Assembly: GCF_004769555.1 (NCBI RefSeq)
Contig: NZ_RQFY01000004.1
Location: 1,550,001 to 1,614,000, forward strand
Reading direction: 5' to 3'
From: Leptospira koniambonensis
GTDB taxonomy: Bacteria; Spirochaetota; Leptospiria; Leptospirales; Leptospiraceae
Length of the DNA: 64,000 bases
Notes under the pieces: model-generated
Databases searched by the model: none
Told to the model about the DNA's origin: nothing
What the model saw: the letters and a program-made list of their open reading frames with translations, nothing else
Shown here: one piece after another, positions 45,217 to 54,187 of the stretch
Layout: the number at the start of each line of letters is the position of its first letter
Position numbering within the stretch: the first letter of the stretch is position 1
Made by a program: the position numbers and the translations under genes

Positions 45217-48200
45217 ATTTTGCAGAACTATCGATCAAACGACCGATATTTATTACCTGTACGGTTCTCATCATTCTTGTTTCGGGATATCTTTCCCTGA
45301 ACAAGTTGGGTGTGGACCTTTTTCCTAACGTAACAATCCCGGTGGTCACAGTGACTGTGCCTTATCCGGGAGCGGCACCGAACGAGATCGAAACTCTGAT
45401 CGCAAAGCCAGTGGAAGACGAACTTTCCACTATCTCTGGAGTGAAAAGGATCCGCTCTACCTGTAGTGAAGGATCTGGAACGATTATCCTTGAGTTTACC
45501 TTAGAGACCGACGTGAAATACGCGGAACAACAGGTAAGAGATAAGGTCTCTGCAGTAAAACCTAAACTACCGAATGATATCAAAGAACCTATCATTAGAA
45601 GGATAGATCCTGCGGATCAGCCAATCATCATTCTTGCGTTGAATGCAAACTTGAGTGAAGCGCAGATCTATGATATCGCTAACGAAGAGATCAAACAAAA
45701 TCTTTTAACTGCTAAGGACGTGGGAAATATCACCATCTATGGCGGACGTAAAAGAGAGATCCATGTTGAGTTAGATAGACAAAAATTAAGACAACATATG
45801 ATCCCTGCTTCCGTGGTTTCCAATCGTTTGGCTTCCGGTGGAACGAATATCCCTGCAGGTAAAGTGAGTAAGGCTGATTCTGAATTAGTATATAGAACTA
45901 TCAATGAATTCAAATCTCCTCAAGAGATCAGAGACACTCCAATTTCCTTATTCGGGAACGAAGTTCCAGTCAGGATCGGACAATTGGGAGAAGTAGTAGA
46001 TACTTTAGAGGATGAGAGCACTCGCGCGTATTTTAACGGTAAAAAGGCAGTCTTCTTGTTGGTGTTCAAACAATCAGGTTCGAATACAGTTGCTGTTGCC
46101 CAAGAAGTAAAAAAACGAATTGAAGAACTAAATAAGGAACTCGGAAGAAGAGAAGGTGGCGCGGTTCTTTCTATTGCAAATGATAACTCCATTCAGATCG
46201 ACGATAATATTTATGATGTAAAAGAAACAATCATCATTGGTATCGCGCTCACGATTGTAGTCGTACTTTTGTTTTTGGGAAGTGTAAGATCAACGATCAT
46301 CACAGGACTTGCATTGCCTAACTCACTTTTAGGTGCATTCATCTTGATGGCGGTTGCAGGATTTACTGTAAACGTGATGACACTACTTGCATTAAGTTTA
46401 GCGGTCGGACTTCTTATAGATGACGCAATCGTGGTCCGTGAAAATATTTTCCGACATAGGGAGATGGGTAAAACTGCAAGAGAAGCGTCTACGGAAGGAA
46501 CTAAAGAAGTAACATTAGCGGTAATCGCGACCACAATGACTGTGATTGCAGTATTCTTACCGATCGCATTCGTGAGTGGAGTTGTAGGACAGTTCTTAAG
46601 AGAATTCGGACTAACAGTATGTTTTGCTCTTTTGATCTCTCTTTATGATGCGCTTACAATCGCTCCAATGTTATCTGCTTATTTTGGTGGAAAAATTTCA
46701 GGATCACATGCACAGGCAGGCCATGGAAATTCTTCACAAGAATTCTTAAGTGTTCCTACAGATGGAAAGAAAAAGAAGAAAAATTCTGAAACCACTACTT
46801 TAGAGGAGATTGCATTCTCTAAGATTAGAGCACAAGAATCTCCGAAAGGAATTGTTTCCAGGATCTTCTTTGCTTTATTCGAGCTATTGAAGTTAGTATT
46901 CAAAGTTTTAGGAAGAATTCTTTCTCCAATAGAGAAGGGATTAGATGGCGTCTTATCCGGATTTAACGTATTTCAAACTTGGTTAGAAAATATTTACGCA
47001 AGTGTTTTGAAATTCACCTTAAAACGTCCGGTCTTTATATTAAGTAGTGCGGTTTTGATCTTTGTTGCTAGCTTAATGCTAACCAAATATATTCCTAAAA
47101 CATTCTTACCTGCACAAGACCAAGGAAAATTCCAGGTCACCTTGGACATGCCTCCTGGCACTTCTGTACATAAAATGGCGGAGATTGCACAAGAAGCCTA
47201 TAAAGAGATCTCATCTCATAAAGAAGTTAAATTGGTAGCTATGTTCAATACGAACAGGACTGCGACTATGTTCGTGGAGATGATACCAGCGAAAGAAAGA
47301 AATATGAACACTTCTCAGTTCAAAGATCTTCTTCGTAAAGAATTGGAATCATTCTCTTACGCAAACCCTATCGTAAAAGATGTGGATAACGTGGGTGGAG
47401 GACAAAGACCTTTTACTTTAGTTGTTAGCGGTCAGAACGGAAAAGTTGTAGAAGAATATTCCAGAAAACTTTTCGAAAAATTAAGAGAATCTAAAGCACT
47501 TCTGGATGTGGACACAAGTTATAGAGCCGGTGCTCCAGAATTCAGAGTCGTACCTGATCGCCAAAGAGAAGTGTTACTTGGAATTCCAGGAACCGTTATC
47601 GGAACAGAATTAAGAACCTTGGTAGAAGGAACTACTCCTGCAGTCTATCGTGAGAATGGTGTGGAGTATGATATTCGTGTTCGATTGAAAGAAGGTCAGA
47701 GAGATTTGAAGGACAACTTCTATAATTCTTTCGTTCCTAACTTTAATAACATGATGATCCCGATCCAAAACGTTGCGAAGGCAGAAGAGACAACAGGTCT
47801 TGCAACCATCAACCGTATGAACAGGAACCAATCCGTTGAGATCTATGCGGATGTAAATCCGGATGGACCTGGTATGGGTGGGGCAATGGAAGAAGTAGCA
47901 AAACTTACACAAACAGAATTGCCTCTTCCTCCAGGAGTTCGTATCGGATATACAGGACAGGCTGAGAACTTTAAGGAGATGGGAACTTCTCTTGGAATTG
48001 CTATGGGACTTGGGGTATTGTTCATCTACATGGTTCTTGCATCCTTGTATGAAAGTTTTATCACACCTATTGCGATTATGTTGGTTCTTCCTCTCGCACT
48101 TTGTGGAGCGTTCATCGCTCTGTTCATAACCCAAAAATCCTTGGATATATTCTCCATGATCGGGTTAATCATGCTCATCGGAGTGGCCACAAAGAACTCG

Positions 48201-48512
48201 ATCTTACTCGTAGACTTCACGAACCAGCTCATACAAAGAGGTGTTGAAATGAAAGAAGCGATCATAGAAGCGGGAAGAGAACGTCTTCGTCCGATCTTAA
48301 TGACGTCATTCGCATTGATTGCGGGTATGGCTCCAATTGCGATTGGATTAAACGAAGCTTCCAAACAAAGGACAAGTATGGGTGTCGCGATCATAGGCGG
48401 ATTGATCTCTTCTACCGTACTTACGTTAGTAGTGGTTCCGGCAGCATTCTCTTATATAGAGAAGTTGAACAATCTGGTCCGTAGAAATTCTCCGGATCCG
48501 GACGCACGATAA
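45213..48512 (+). CDS. RND-type efflux permease (HAE-1-like)
   Basis: 1099 residues, 12 membrane helices in the usual 1+5+1+5 layout with two large periplasmic loops. Start block ELSIKRPIFITCTVLIILVS; PYPGAAPNEIETLIAKPVED; the proton-relay Asp pair in LLIDDAIVVREN (about 400); second half begins TLKRPVFILSSAVLIF; end block LIGVATKNSILLVDFTNQL. The loop between the halves, about 490-600, is long and carries KKKKK and an amphipathic stretch; it is larger than in AcrB and should be cytoplasmic. Exports drugs, lipids or other small molecules by proton antiport. No adaptor gene adjoins, so it may use one encoded elsewhere. Confidence 0.94.
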   Translation: MNFAELSIKRPIFITCTVLIILVSGYLSLNKLGVDLFPNVTIPVVTVTVPYPGAAPNEIETLIAKPVEDELSTISGVKRIRSTCSEGSGTIILEFTLETDVKYAEQQVRDKVSAVKPKLPNDIKEPIIRRIDPADQPIIILALNANLSEAQIYDIANEEIKQNLLTAKDVGNITIYGGRKREIHVELDRQKLRQHMIPASVVSNRLASGGTNIPAGKVSKADSELVYRTINEFKSPQEIRDTPISLFGNEVPVRIGQLGEVVDTLEDESTRAYFNGKKAVFLLVFKQSGSNTVAVAQEVKKRIEELNKELGRREGGAVLSIANDNSIQIDDNIYDVKETIIIGIALTIVVVLLFLGSVRSTIITGLALPNSLLGAFILMAVAGFTVNVMTLLALSLAVGLLIDDAIVVRENIFRHREMGKTAREASTEGTKEVTLAVIATTMTVIAVFLPIAFVSGVVGQFLREFGLTVCFALLISLYDALTIAPMLSAYFGGKISGSHAQAGHGNSSQEFLSVPTDGKKKKKNSETTTLEEIAFSKIRAQESPKGIVSRIFFALFELLKLVFKVLGRILSPIEKGLDGVLSGFNVFQTWLENIYASVLKFTLKRPVFILSSAVLIFVASLMLTKYIPKTFLPAQDQGKFQVTLDMPPGTSVHKMAEIAQEAYKEISSHKEVKLVAMFNTNRTATMFVEMIPAKERNMNTSQFKDLLRKELESFSYANPIVKDVDNVGGGQRPFTLVVSGQNGKVVEEYSRKLFEKLRESKALLDVDTSYRAGAPEFRVVPDRQREVLLGIPGTVIGTELRTLVEGTTPAVYRENGVEYDIRVRLKEGQRDLKDNFYNSFVPNFNNMMIPIQNVAKAEETTGLATINRMNRNQSVEIYADVNPDGPGMGGAMEEVAKLTQTELPLPPGVRIGYTGQAENFKEMGTSLGIAMGLGVLFIYMVLASLYESFITPIAIMLVLPLALCGAFIALFITQKSLDIFSMIGLIMLIGVATKNSILLVDFTNQLIQRGVEMKEAIIEAGRERLRPILMTSFALIAGMAPIAIGLNEASKQRTSMGVAIIGGLISSTVLTLVVVPAAFSYIEKLNNLVRRNSPDPDAR

Positions 48513-48517
48513 TTATC

Positions 48518-49117
48518 ATGGACTTCGCCGAGAAAAAAAATAGGCTCCGAGTTTTACTCGGGGCATCTCGGGTCTTTCAACGGAAAGGTTATGCGAAAAC
48601 TAGAATGGAGGACCTTGTAGAAGAGTCCAAGATCGGAAAAAAGGCCTTATACGAATATTATTCTAATAAGGAAGAAGTTTTAAAGGCCGCTGCCGAATAT
48701 AGACAAACCAAGGCTGCCTTTAAACTTAAAAGAATTCGAAACAACCAAGCTCTGGACTTCTCTAAACGATTCGTGAAGATGAGAAAAGAGCTACTGGACG
48801 TTTGTAGACCCAGCCATTTTGCATTATGGAAGGAATTGCAGGATCAAATTCCAGAAATATGGAGAATGGTGAAGGCGAAAAGGGTCCAATTAATAGATGC
48901 TGAAATTGAAAGCTTCTTGGAAGAGGGGAAAAAATTAGGAGAATTCAGAGCGGACTTGAGGCCCGACTTGTTCATCATGGCATTAATCGCGTGTTCAGAT
49001 GCGATTTACAAGTGGGAACAAAACCCGACCGAGCGTCGGGCCAATATATCCGAACTGGACAATATTTTTCTTTATGGCATAATACGCAGAGGAAAGGAGA
49101 CGTTAAAATCGTCTTGA
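48518..49117 (+). CDS. TetR family regulator (efflux operon, copy 1)
   Basis: 199 residues, 5 bases after the RND stop. The helix-turn-helix is LLGASRVFQRKGYAKTRMED then KIGKKALYEYYSNKEEVLKAA at about 10-55. The ligand domain ends with SELDNIFLYGIIRRG. It resembles the next gene throughout (GYAKTRMEDL/GFAKTRMEEI; ELDNIFLYGI/ELDNIIFYGI), so they are duplicates. Likely represses its own operon through one of the two upstream operators. Confidence 0.92.
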   Translation: MDFAEKKNRLRVLLGASRVFQRKGYAKTRMEDLVEESKIGKKALYEYYSNKEEVLKAAAEYRQTKAAFKLKRIRNNQALDFSKRFVKMRKELLDVCRPSHFALWKELQDQIPEIWRMVKAKRVQLIDAEIESFLEEGKKLGEFRADLRPDLFIMALIACSDAIYKWEQNPTERRANISELDNIFLYGIIRRGKETLKSS

Positions 49118-49157
49118 GATTGAAAAATCGTTTCCTAAGCGGAAGGGGGATAATAAA

Positions 49158-49775
49158 GTGCACAGCGCCGTGGAACAAGAACTAACCCAAGAGAAGGACG
49201 AGGTCCGTGAGAGAATATTTGAAAAATCGTTTGAGCTATTTTTGCGATACGGTTTTGCGAAAACTCGAATGGAAGAGATCGCTCGCACTCTTAGGATAAG
49301 TCGTAAAACACTTTATAAACATTTCGCCAATAAACATGAATTGTTAAAAGAAGTGATGACTGATAAACATCTCAGAATTCACGGCAGGATCGAAGGTATC
49401 TTCCAAGATCCAGACAAATCCATTAAAGAAAAGATCCAATCAATGAGAGGCTGCCTCTCTTCCGAAATCCCTCACGGAATGAACGAATTTTTAAGAGAGA
49501 TCCGTGACCAGGCACCTGATATTTGGAAACAAATCCAGTCTCTAAAAGAAAAAAATATAAACAGAACAATGAGAAAGATGATCGAGACTGGCATCAAGAA
49601 CGGCGAAATTCGTTCTGATGTAAATCCTGATATCGTACTTCTTATCCACTCAGCAGCTTCTGAAGCAATGTTTGATCCAAACTTCTTAGCACAGACCCCA
49701 TATTCTATTCGAGATCTGGTCCAAGAGTTAGATAATATTATCTTTTACGGGATCGTAAAAAGAGACGATATCTAA
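49158..49775 (+). CDS. TetR family regulator (efflux operon, copy 2)
   Basis: 205 residues from a GTG with GGAAGGGGG about nine bases upstream. Helix-turn-helix FELFLRYGFAKTRMEEIART and RISRKTLYKHFANKHELLKE. The C-terminal VQELDNIIFYGIVKRDD matches copy 1. Forty bases separate it from copy 1. Two repressors for two operators is an attractive but unproven reading; heterodimer formation is another. Confidence 0.92.
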   Translation: MHSAVEQELTQEKDEVRERIFEKSFELFLRYGFAKTRMEEIARTLRISRKTLYKHFANKHELLKEVMTDKHLRIHGRIEGIFQDPDKSIKEKIQSMRGCLSSEIPHGMNEFLREIRDQAPDIWKQIQSLKEKNINRTMRKMIETGIKNGEIRSDVNPDIVLLIHSAASEAMFDPNFLAQTPYSIRDLVQELDNIIFYGIVKRDDI

Positions 49776-49794
49776 GTAGGAAAAATTTTCACTT

Positions 49795-52209
49795 TTGATC
49801 GTATTCTTTTTTTTTACTGGATGGACCTTATCTTCAATATTCTTATTTATTCTTTTTAGTAGGCTTTCTGGTCCAAGAAGGATCGGTACTGCTCTCTTAT
49901 CTGCAACTACCCCCTTGTTATATATGGGGATTATTTCTTTTCTGCTTACTATTCTTGGAATTTATAGCATAGAGAAAATTACTCTTTCCTTATTTATACT
50001 CTCTGTTCTTGCAGTTATATGTATATTTGCTTTTAGAAATGCAGAGATACGTAAATCACCTCGGCTCGAAATTAAAAAACCAGAACTTATATTTATCATC
50101 CTATTCTCCTTGGTGGCCTTGTATCTATATGCAGGATTTCCCACTTGGTATTTGGATGGAGGAAGGGACCAGGGACAATACACAATCTTCGGAGTAGTGA
50201 TCTCCAAAACTGGCGGTCTAAATTTAGAAGTACCGGATTCAAAATTGATACGAGAGATATTCGAAGATTCAGTAATGGTAGATTACCAATCCATTGCTTC
50301 CGAATTCAATCTAGGACTTTCTAATTCCGAAACGTATCGTTCTCCTAGATTTTTTCATGTATTTCCTGCATATTTAGCGATTGGTTATGATCTGTTTGGA
50401 ATTGGTGGTTTACTTCGTGTCAATGCAGTCTTCGGATTTTTTTCAGTATTCTTTTTATATTTAGTGATCAGAAGGATATCGGATCCTTTGTCTGCGTCTT
50501 TGATTTCCATTTTATATGTTTTGAACTCTTCACAACTTTGGAATATAAGATCTTCCTTATCTGAAACAATTTCTCAATTTTTAATATTATTTACTGCTTA
50601 CCTAATCCAGATATTTTTTAGAAGAAAGAGCCCGGTCCCTATGTTTTGTATTGGGTTGATCTTTGGGATCAGTTCATTTACTAGAATAGATAGTTATGTG
50701 TATTTACCAGCTTTGGTATTGTATTCAGGATTCTTATTAATATTTTTTGAAAAGTATTTTAAAAATATCTTATATTTTATCTCTGCATTTCTCCTGGTAA
50801 GTGTATTTTCATTCATTTATGGATACTTTTACGCCAAAGTGTATATTTATCATTTATGGGAACATAAATTCCTACAAATTATAGGGATTGCTTGTGCTTT
50901 ATCATTATTTCTTCTTTTGATAGAAATTGTAGTTTGGAAAAAGGGATTTTCTATTCCACTTCGGAGTTTTTTCGAAAAGAATAAAAGAACATTAAGAATT
51001 TCTGTTTTATCTTTATTAGTCCTTGCTGGGCTGCTTGCCTATTTTGTAAGGCCTATGTTTTTATCTAAGGTTCCTGAGATAGCAGCCGCTAAATATCTTA
51101 CATTTCATTCTTTATCCGTGTTTTTCTGGTACGTTCCTTTCTGGTTATTTATATTTCTGATTTTCACTTTCGATCTATTTATTTTCCGAAAGAAATATGT
51201 TAGTTCTTCTTTTGTATTTTTTTTAGGGTTCTTTTTACTAATTATTTATTTGTTAAACCCAAGCATAAGACCGGATCATTTTTGGGCTTCCAGAAGATGG
51301 ATGCTTTTTTCTATTCCATTCGCGATTATAGGATCTGTTGTAGGGATCAGAAATATCCCGAACCTAAAACAGAGTTTTAAAACAGCGCTGCTCGTAATTC
51401 TAGCCGGAACTGGAATCGTTTATACAATTTGGAGATCTAAACTAATCATTTTTCAATCAATGATGGAAGGGTATGAAAATGTGTATGAGACATTCTCAAG
51501 TTCTACTCCTTCTGAAAATTCATTTTATTTTACTACGAAAAGACAAATTGCAAGTCCTCTTAGATATATATATGGAAAGAATGTATACCTAATCAACGAC
51601 TCCGAGGAATTTTTACAAAAAGTCCCTAAATTACTCTCTTTGGGAAAGAGTGTATATATTATCCAAAATGGAATACTAACAGGAGCTGATCCTTATTTAA
51701 AATTCACTCATACAAAAGATTTGGTCCTGAAGGGAAATTTTCCTGCAGAATCCATCCAGAGATATCCTGAATTCCTATATCATAAAAACTTAAATCTACA
51801 AACTTATAAACTGGAGATCTCTCAGGCAAAGGTTTTGCCAGAACCAATTCAATTTGATTGGATTCCTGCAGAAGGTGGATTTTTTTCCAGGGTAGGGGAA
51901 ATCGAGTCAGATGGAACCATTTCAGCAACAAGACACCAAGGACCTTTAGTTTATGGACCTTTTCTAATATTGCCAAAAGGAAAATACTCAGTAGAGTTCT
52001 TCGGTGATAATTTGAGCCATGCTAAGTTTGATGTGGCTTATAACGGAGGTTCTTCATATTTATCTCCTGAGGAAAAAGGAGAGAATCCTAACTCTAAAAT
52101 GCTAATATTTGAAATTACAAACCCAGTTATAGATGATGTTGAATTTAGGGTATTTGTGGAAGGAAAATCTGGAGTTCGCATCCGTCGAATTTTTCTAAAA
52201 AAAATCTAA
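49795..52209 (+). CDS. Large membrane protein, GT-C glycosyltransferase-like
   Basis: 804 residues from a TTG start. About 12 or more membrane helices in the first 560 residues and a soluble C-terminal domain of about 240 residues that looks like a beta-sandwich (LPKGKYSVEFFGDNLSHAKF, SGVRIRRIFLKKI). The first extracytoplasmic loop has FPTWYLDGGRDQGQYTIFGV near residue 120, in the position of the catalytic acidic loop of GT-C enzymes (GT39/GT83 type). A dolichol- or undecaprenyl-phosphate-sugar-dependent transferase is a reasonable guess. Strongly AT-rich and Phe-rich compared with its neighbours. Not part of an obvious polysaccharide cluster. Confidence 0.65.
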   Translation: MIVFFFFTGWTLSSIFLFILFSRLSGPRRIGTALLSATTPLLYMGIISFLLTILGIYSIEKITLSLFILSVLAVICIFAFRNAEIRKSPRLEIKKPELIFIILFSLVALYLYAGFPTWYLDGGRDQGQYTIFGVVISKTGGLNLEVPDSKLIREIFEDSVMVDYQSIASEFNLGLSNSETYRSPRFFHVFPAYLAIGYDLFGIGGLLRVNAVFGFFSVFFLYLVIRRISDPLSASLISILYVLNSSQLWNIRSSLSETISQFLILFTAYLIQIFFRRKSPVPMFCIGLIFGISSFTRIDSYVYLPALVLYSGFLLIFFEKYFKNILYFISAFLLVSVFSFIYGYFYAKVYIYHLWEHKFLQIIGIACALSLFLLLIEIVVWKKGFSIPLRSFFEKNKRTLRISVLSLLVLAGLLAYFVRPMFLSKVPEIAAAKYLTFHSLSVFFWYVPFWLFIFLIFTFDLFIFRKKYVSSSFVFFLGFFLLIIYLLNPSIRPDHFWASRRWMLFSIPFAIIGSVVGIRNIPNLKQSFKTALLVILAGTGIVYTIWRSKLIIFQSMMEGYENVYETFSSSTPSENSFYFTTKRQIASPLRYIYGKNVYLINDSEEFLQKVPKLLSLGKSVYIIQNGILTGADPYLKFTHTKDLVLKGNFPAESIQRYPEFLYHKNLNLQTYKLEISQAKVLPEPIQFDWIPAEGGFFSRVGEIESDGTISATRHQGPLVYGPFLILPKGKYSVEFFGDNLSHAKFDVAYNGGSSYLSPEEKGENPNSKMLIFEITNPVIDDVEFRVFVEGKSGVRIRRIFLKKI

Positions 52210-52301
52210 TATATGAATATTAGATGTCTTTAAATTTCCCCCCGTTGATACAATAATTAGAGCCTGAAAAACTCATTTTATAATTTGTTAAAGGATTCAG
52301 A

Positions 52302-52565
52302 ATGAAATATATATACTTACATCTAATACTAATATTTCTCACTTTTAGTATTTCCGCTGGAGATAGGGAGAAGGGAGAAAAATGCACAGCAGATATCCAA
52401 TGCGGTTTTAAAATGGAATGTACTGGAGGAGTCTGTACTAAAAAATCAGAATTTGATTACGGAAGCGGAAAATCCGGAAACGAATGCTCTTCGGACGCAG
52501 ATTGTATCGGTTCTGGATCCTGTGCCAGAGGAACTTACGGTAAAAAATACTGCACTGGCAAATAG
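52302..52565 (+). CDS. Small secreted Cys-rich protein with two four-Cys modules
   Basis: 87 residues; AAGGA precedes the ATG. A signal peptide (MKYIYLHLILIFLTFSISAG) is followed by two Cys modules: C-x5-C-x5-C-x4-C (KCTADIQCGFKMECTGGVCT) and C-x5-C-x5-C-x9-C (ECSSDADCIGSGSCARGTYG, then KKYC), eight Cys in all. The second Cys pair in each unit resembles Dickkopf/EGF-like knots, so disulfide-stabilised modules are likely in the periplasm or outside. I do not recognise a named family. It stands alone between a GT-C-like gene and leuA. Confidence 0.8.
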   Translation: MKYIYLHLILIFLTFSISAGDREKGEKCTADIQCGFKMECTGGVCTKKSEFDYGSGKSGNECSSDADCIGSGSCARGTYGKKYCTGK

Positions 52566-52645
52566 ATTGGATAGAATTCCAATCTATAATACTGTAAATA
52601 CAGTATTTAGGTGAGATCCCAGGGATAGTATGGAAATCCCTGGGA
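52563..52645. repeat. Three consecutive hairpins between convergent genes
   Basis: Hairpin 1: ATAGATTGGA / TCCAATCTAT (52563-52588). Hairpin 2: AATACTGT / ACAGTATT (52589-52608). Hairpin 3: TCCCAGGGA / TCCCTGGGA (52617-52645). None has a classical T tract; together they may end both the miniprotein and the leuA transcripts. Confidence 0.55.
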
Positions 52646-52665
52646 CAAATATTGATTAAAGGTCA

Positions 52666-53961
52666 TCAGCTACTTTGAAGGTGTTTACGATCGGAACCTT
52701 CTAATAATCTTAATTTCCCCAATTCAGTTTTGATCTCATCTATCGATAATTCTCCTCCTCCAGAACTTTCGGAGATAGATTTTAAGATAGGCTGCAATTT
52801 GGAAGCTTCTTCTTTGGAAACAGAGATCCCTGATTGCATTAGAATTTCATAAATTGCAGATTTGCCTGATTGGCTTGTGAATGCGATCCTATCTCCTTCC
52901 GGTCTTCCGATCAAATTTGCATCGAAGGCGCGATAGGCTCCCTTCTTCATATCTTTTGTTTTAGAAACTCCGTCTTGGTGGATCCCACTTCTATGAGCGA
53001 CCACGTCTTCTCCAATCAAAGGAGCTTTCTCTGGGATAGGAACTCCTGACATACGAGAAACAATGCGAGAAGTTTCATAAATTGTTTGAAGATCCAAATC
53101 CACTTTAACACCACAATTATGAAGTGCGATTGCAACTTCGTAAGTGTTTGTGTTTCCTGCTCTTTCTCCCAAACCGTTTAATGCGGTTTCCAATTGAGTG
53201 GCTCCTGCAAAAAAACTTTCCACAGTGGTGGCTGTTGCCATTCCCAAATCGTTATGAGTATGAACTGAAATTTTACTTCCTTGGGGCAATGACTCTGCAA
53301 CTTTTCGGACCATTGCTACAAACAAATAAGGTCTGTATCTTTCTACAGTATTGGGAAGATTTACTACATCTGCGCCTGCATCCAAAGCTGCTTGAAAAGC
53401 TTCCACAGCAAAATCCATATTCTCCAAAGAATCTCCGAAATGTTCTCCTGAAAATTGGACTTCTCCGTAATTTCCCGCCAGTTTTCGTGCGTATGAAACG
53501 GATCGTATTATATTTTCTTTAACTTCATTCTCGGAAATTCCTAGTACGTTCCTGATCGTAAAATCGCTGATTGGATAAACGATATGAATTCTTGGACGAG
53601 GTGCTTTTCTGATCGCTTCCCAAGAAAGATCTATTTCCTTCTCTACAGCTCTGGAAAGACTGGAGATCGCTATATTCTCCGGAGCCAAAGAAGAAAGATA
53701 AGAGCAAGCTTCAAAGTCTTGTTTACTCGCGGAAGCAAATCCAACTTCTATTCCTTGCACTCCTAACTTTACGAGTCTCTTAAATATGATCTCTTTTTCT
53801 TCCAGATTCCAAGGTTTACGTAATGCTTGGTTACCATCTCTCAATGTAACATCCATGAAGAATGGAGATACAGGTGGAGTTTTCAAACCCTGGCCGGGTA
53901 TGATCATATCTTGGATAGAAGGATATTGTGTTGCGATAATCTCGCCTGGTTTTTGTTCCAT
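52666..53961 (-). CDS. leuA: 2-isopropylmalate synthase-like enzyme (LeuA2 type, no regulatory domain)
   Basis: 431 residues. HMGL-like TIM barrel with [48 protein letters not shown] (read as [13 protein letters not shown]), and [16 protein letters not shown]. It should condense a 2-oxoacid with acetyl-CoA, most likely 2-ketoisovalerate for leucine. After the barrel it has subdomain residues ([10 protein letters not shown]) but stops about 80-100 residues short of full LeuA, with no feedback (LeuA dimer) domain. The upstream leucine leader supports a role in leucine synthesis; citramalate or homocitrate synthase is less likely. Confidence 0.85.
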   Translation of the reverse strand: MEQKPGEIIATQYPSIQDMIIPGQGLKTPPVSPFFMDVTLRDGNQALRKPWNLEEKEIIFKRLVKLGVQGIEVGFASASKQDFEACSYLSSLAPENIAISSLSRAVEKEIDLSWEAIRKAPRPRIHIVYPISDFTIRNVLGISENEVKENIIRSVSYARKLAGNYGEVQFSGEHFGDSLENMDFAVEAFQAALDAGADVVNLPNTVERYRPYLFVAMVRKVAESLPQGSKISVHTHNDLGMATATTVESFFAGATQLETALNGLGERAGNTNTYEVAIALHNCGVKVDLDLQTIYETSRIVSRMSGVPIPEKAPLIGEDVVAHRSGIHQDGVSKTKDMKKGAYRAFDANLIGRPEGDRIAFTSQSGKSAIYEILMQSGISVSKEEASKLQPILKSISESSGGGELSIDEIKTELGKLRLLEGSDRKHLQSS

Positions 53962-54017
53962 TGGGCACTCTCTTTTTCCGGCTCAAGCGAGAGATTTTGC
54001 CGGGAATGGCCCTAAAA

Positions 54018-54046
54018 CAAAAAACCCGCTCAGAGGCGGGTTTTTG
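54018..54046 (-). terminator. Rho-independent terminator in the leuA leader (attenuator)
   Basis: Minus strand: ACCCGC-CTCTGA-GCGGGT (54041-54024) followed by five to six T residues. It lies 57 bases before leuA and 22 bases after the leader-peptide stop. Confidence 0.9.
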
Positions 54047-54068
54047 CACACGCAATTTTCCGTCCTCT
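54032..54068 (-). promoter_or_regulatory. leuA attenuator: antiterminator pairing
   Basis: Minus-strand segment 54068-54060 (AGAGGACGG), starting in the leader stop codon, can pair with 54039-54032 (CCGCCTCT) inside the terminator, 8 bp with one bulged A. This excludes the terminator, the same logic and layout as the ilvB leader. Confidence 0.7.
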
Positions 54069-54130
54069 CAACTCCAAAGAAGGAGTAAGAGGAGACCGAG
54101 CATATTAGCTTGGATTAAATTTTGCGCCAT
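54068..54130 (-). CDS. Leucine-rich leader peptide of leuA (attenuator)
   Basis: 20 codons: MAQNLIQANMLGLLLLLLWS, with AAGGTAAGT just before the ATG. Eight of 20 residues are Leu, six of them consecutive (54077-54094; CTC CTC TTA CTC CTT CTT). It functions like the leuL peptide: a ribosome stalled on Leu codons when leucyl-tRNA is scarce would free the antiterminator. A possible -10 (TATACT, 54174-54169) lies about 40 bases upstream. Confidence 0.85.
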   Translation of the reverse strand: MAQNLIQANMLGLLLLLLWS

Positions 54131-54187
54131 ACTTACCTTTAGACTCGGTAAATTAGAAAAAGAAGTCAAGTATAAAAGAAAAAAATT

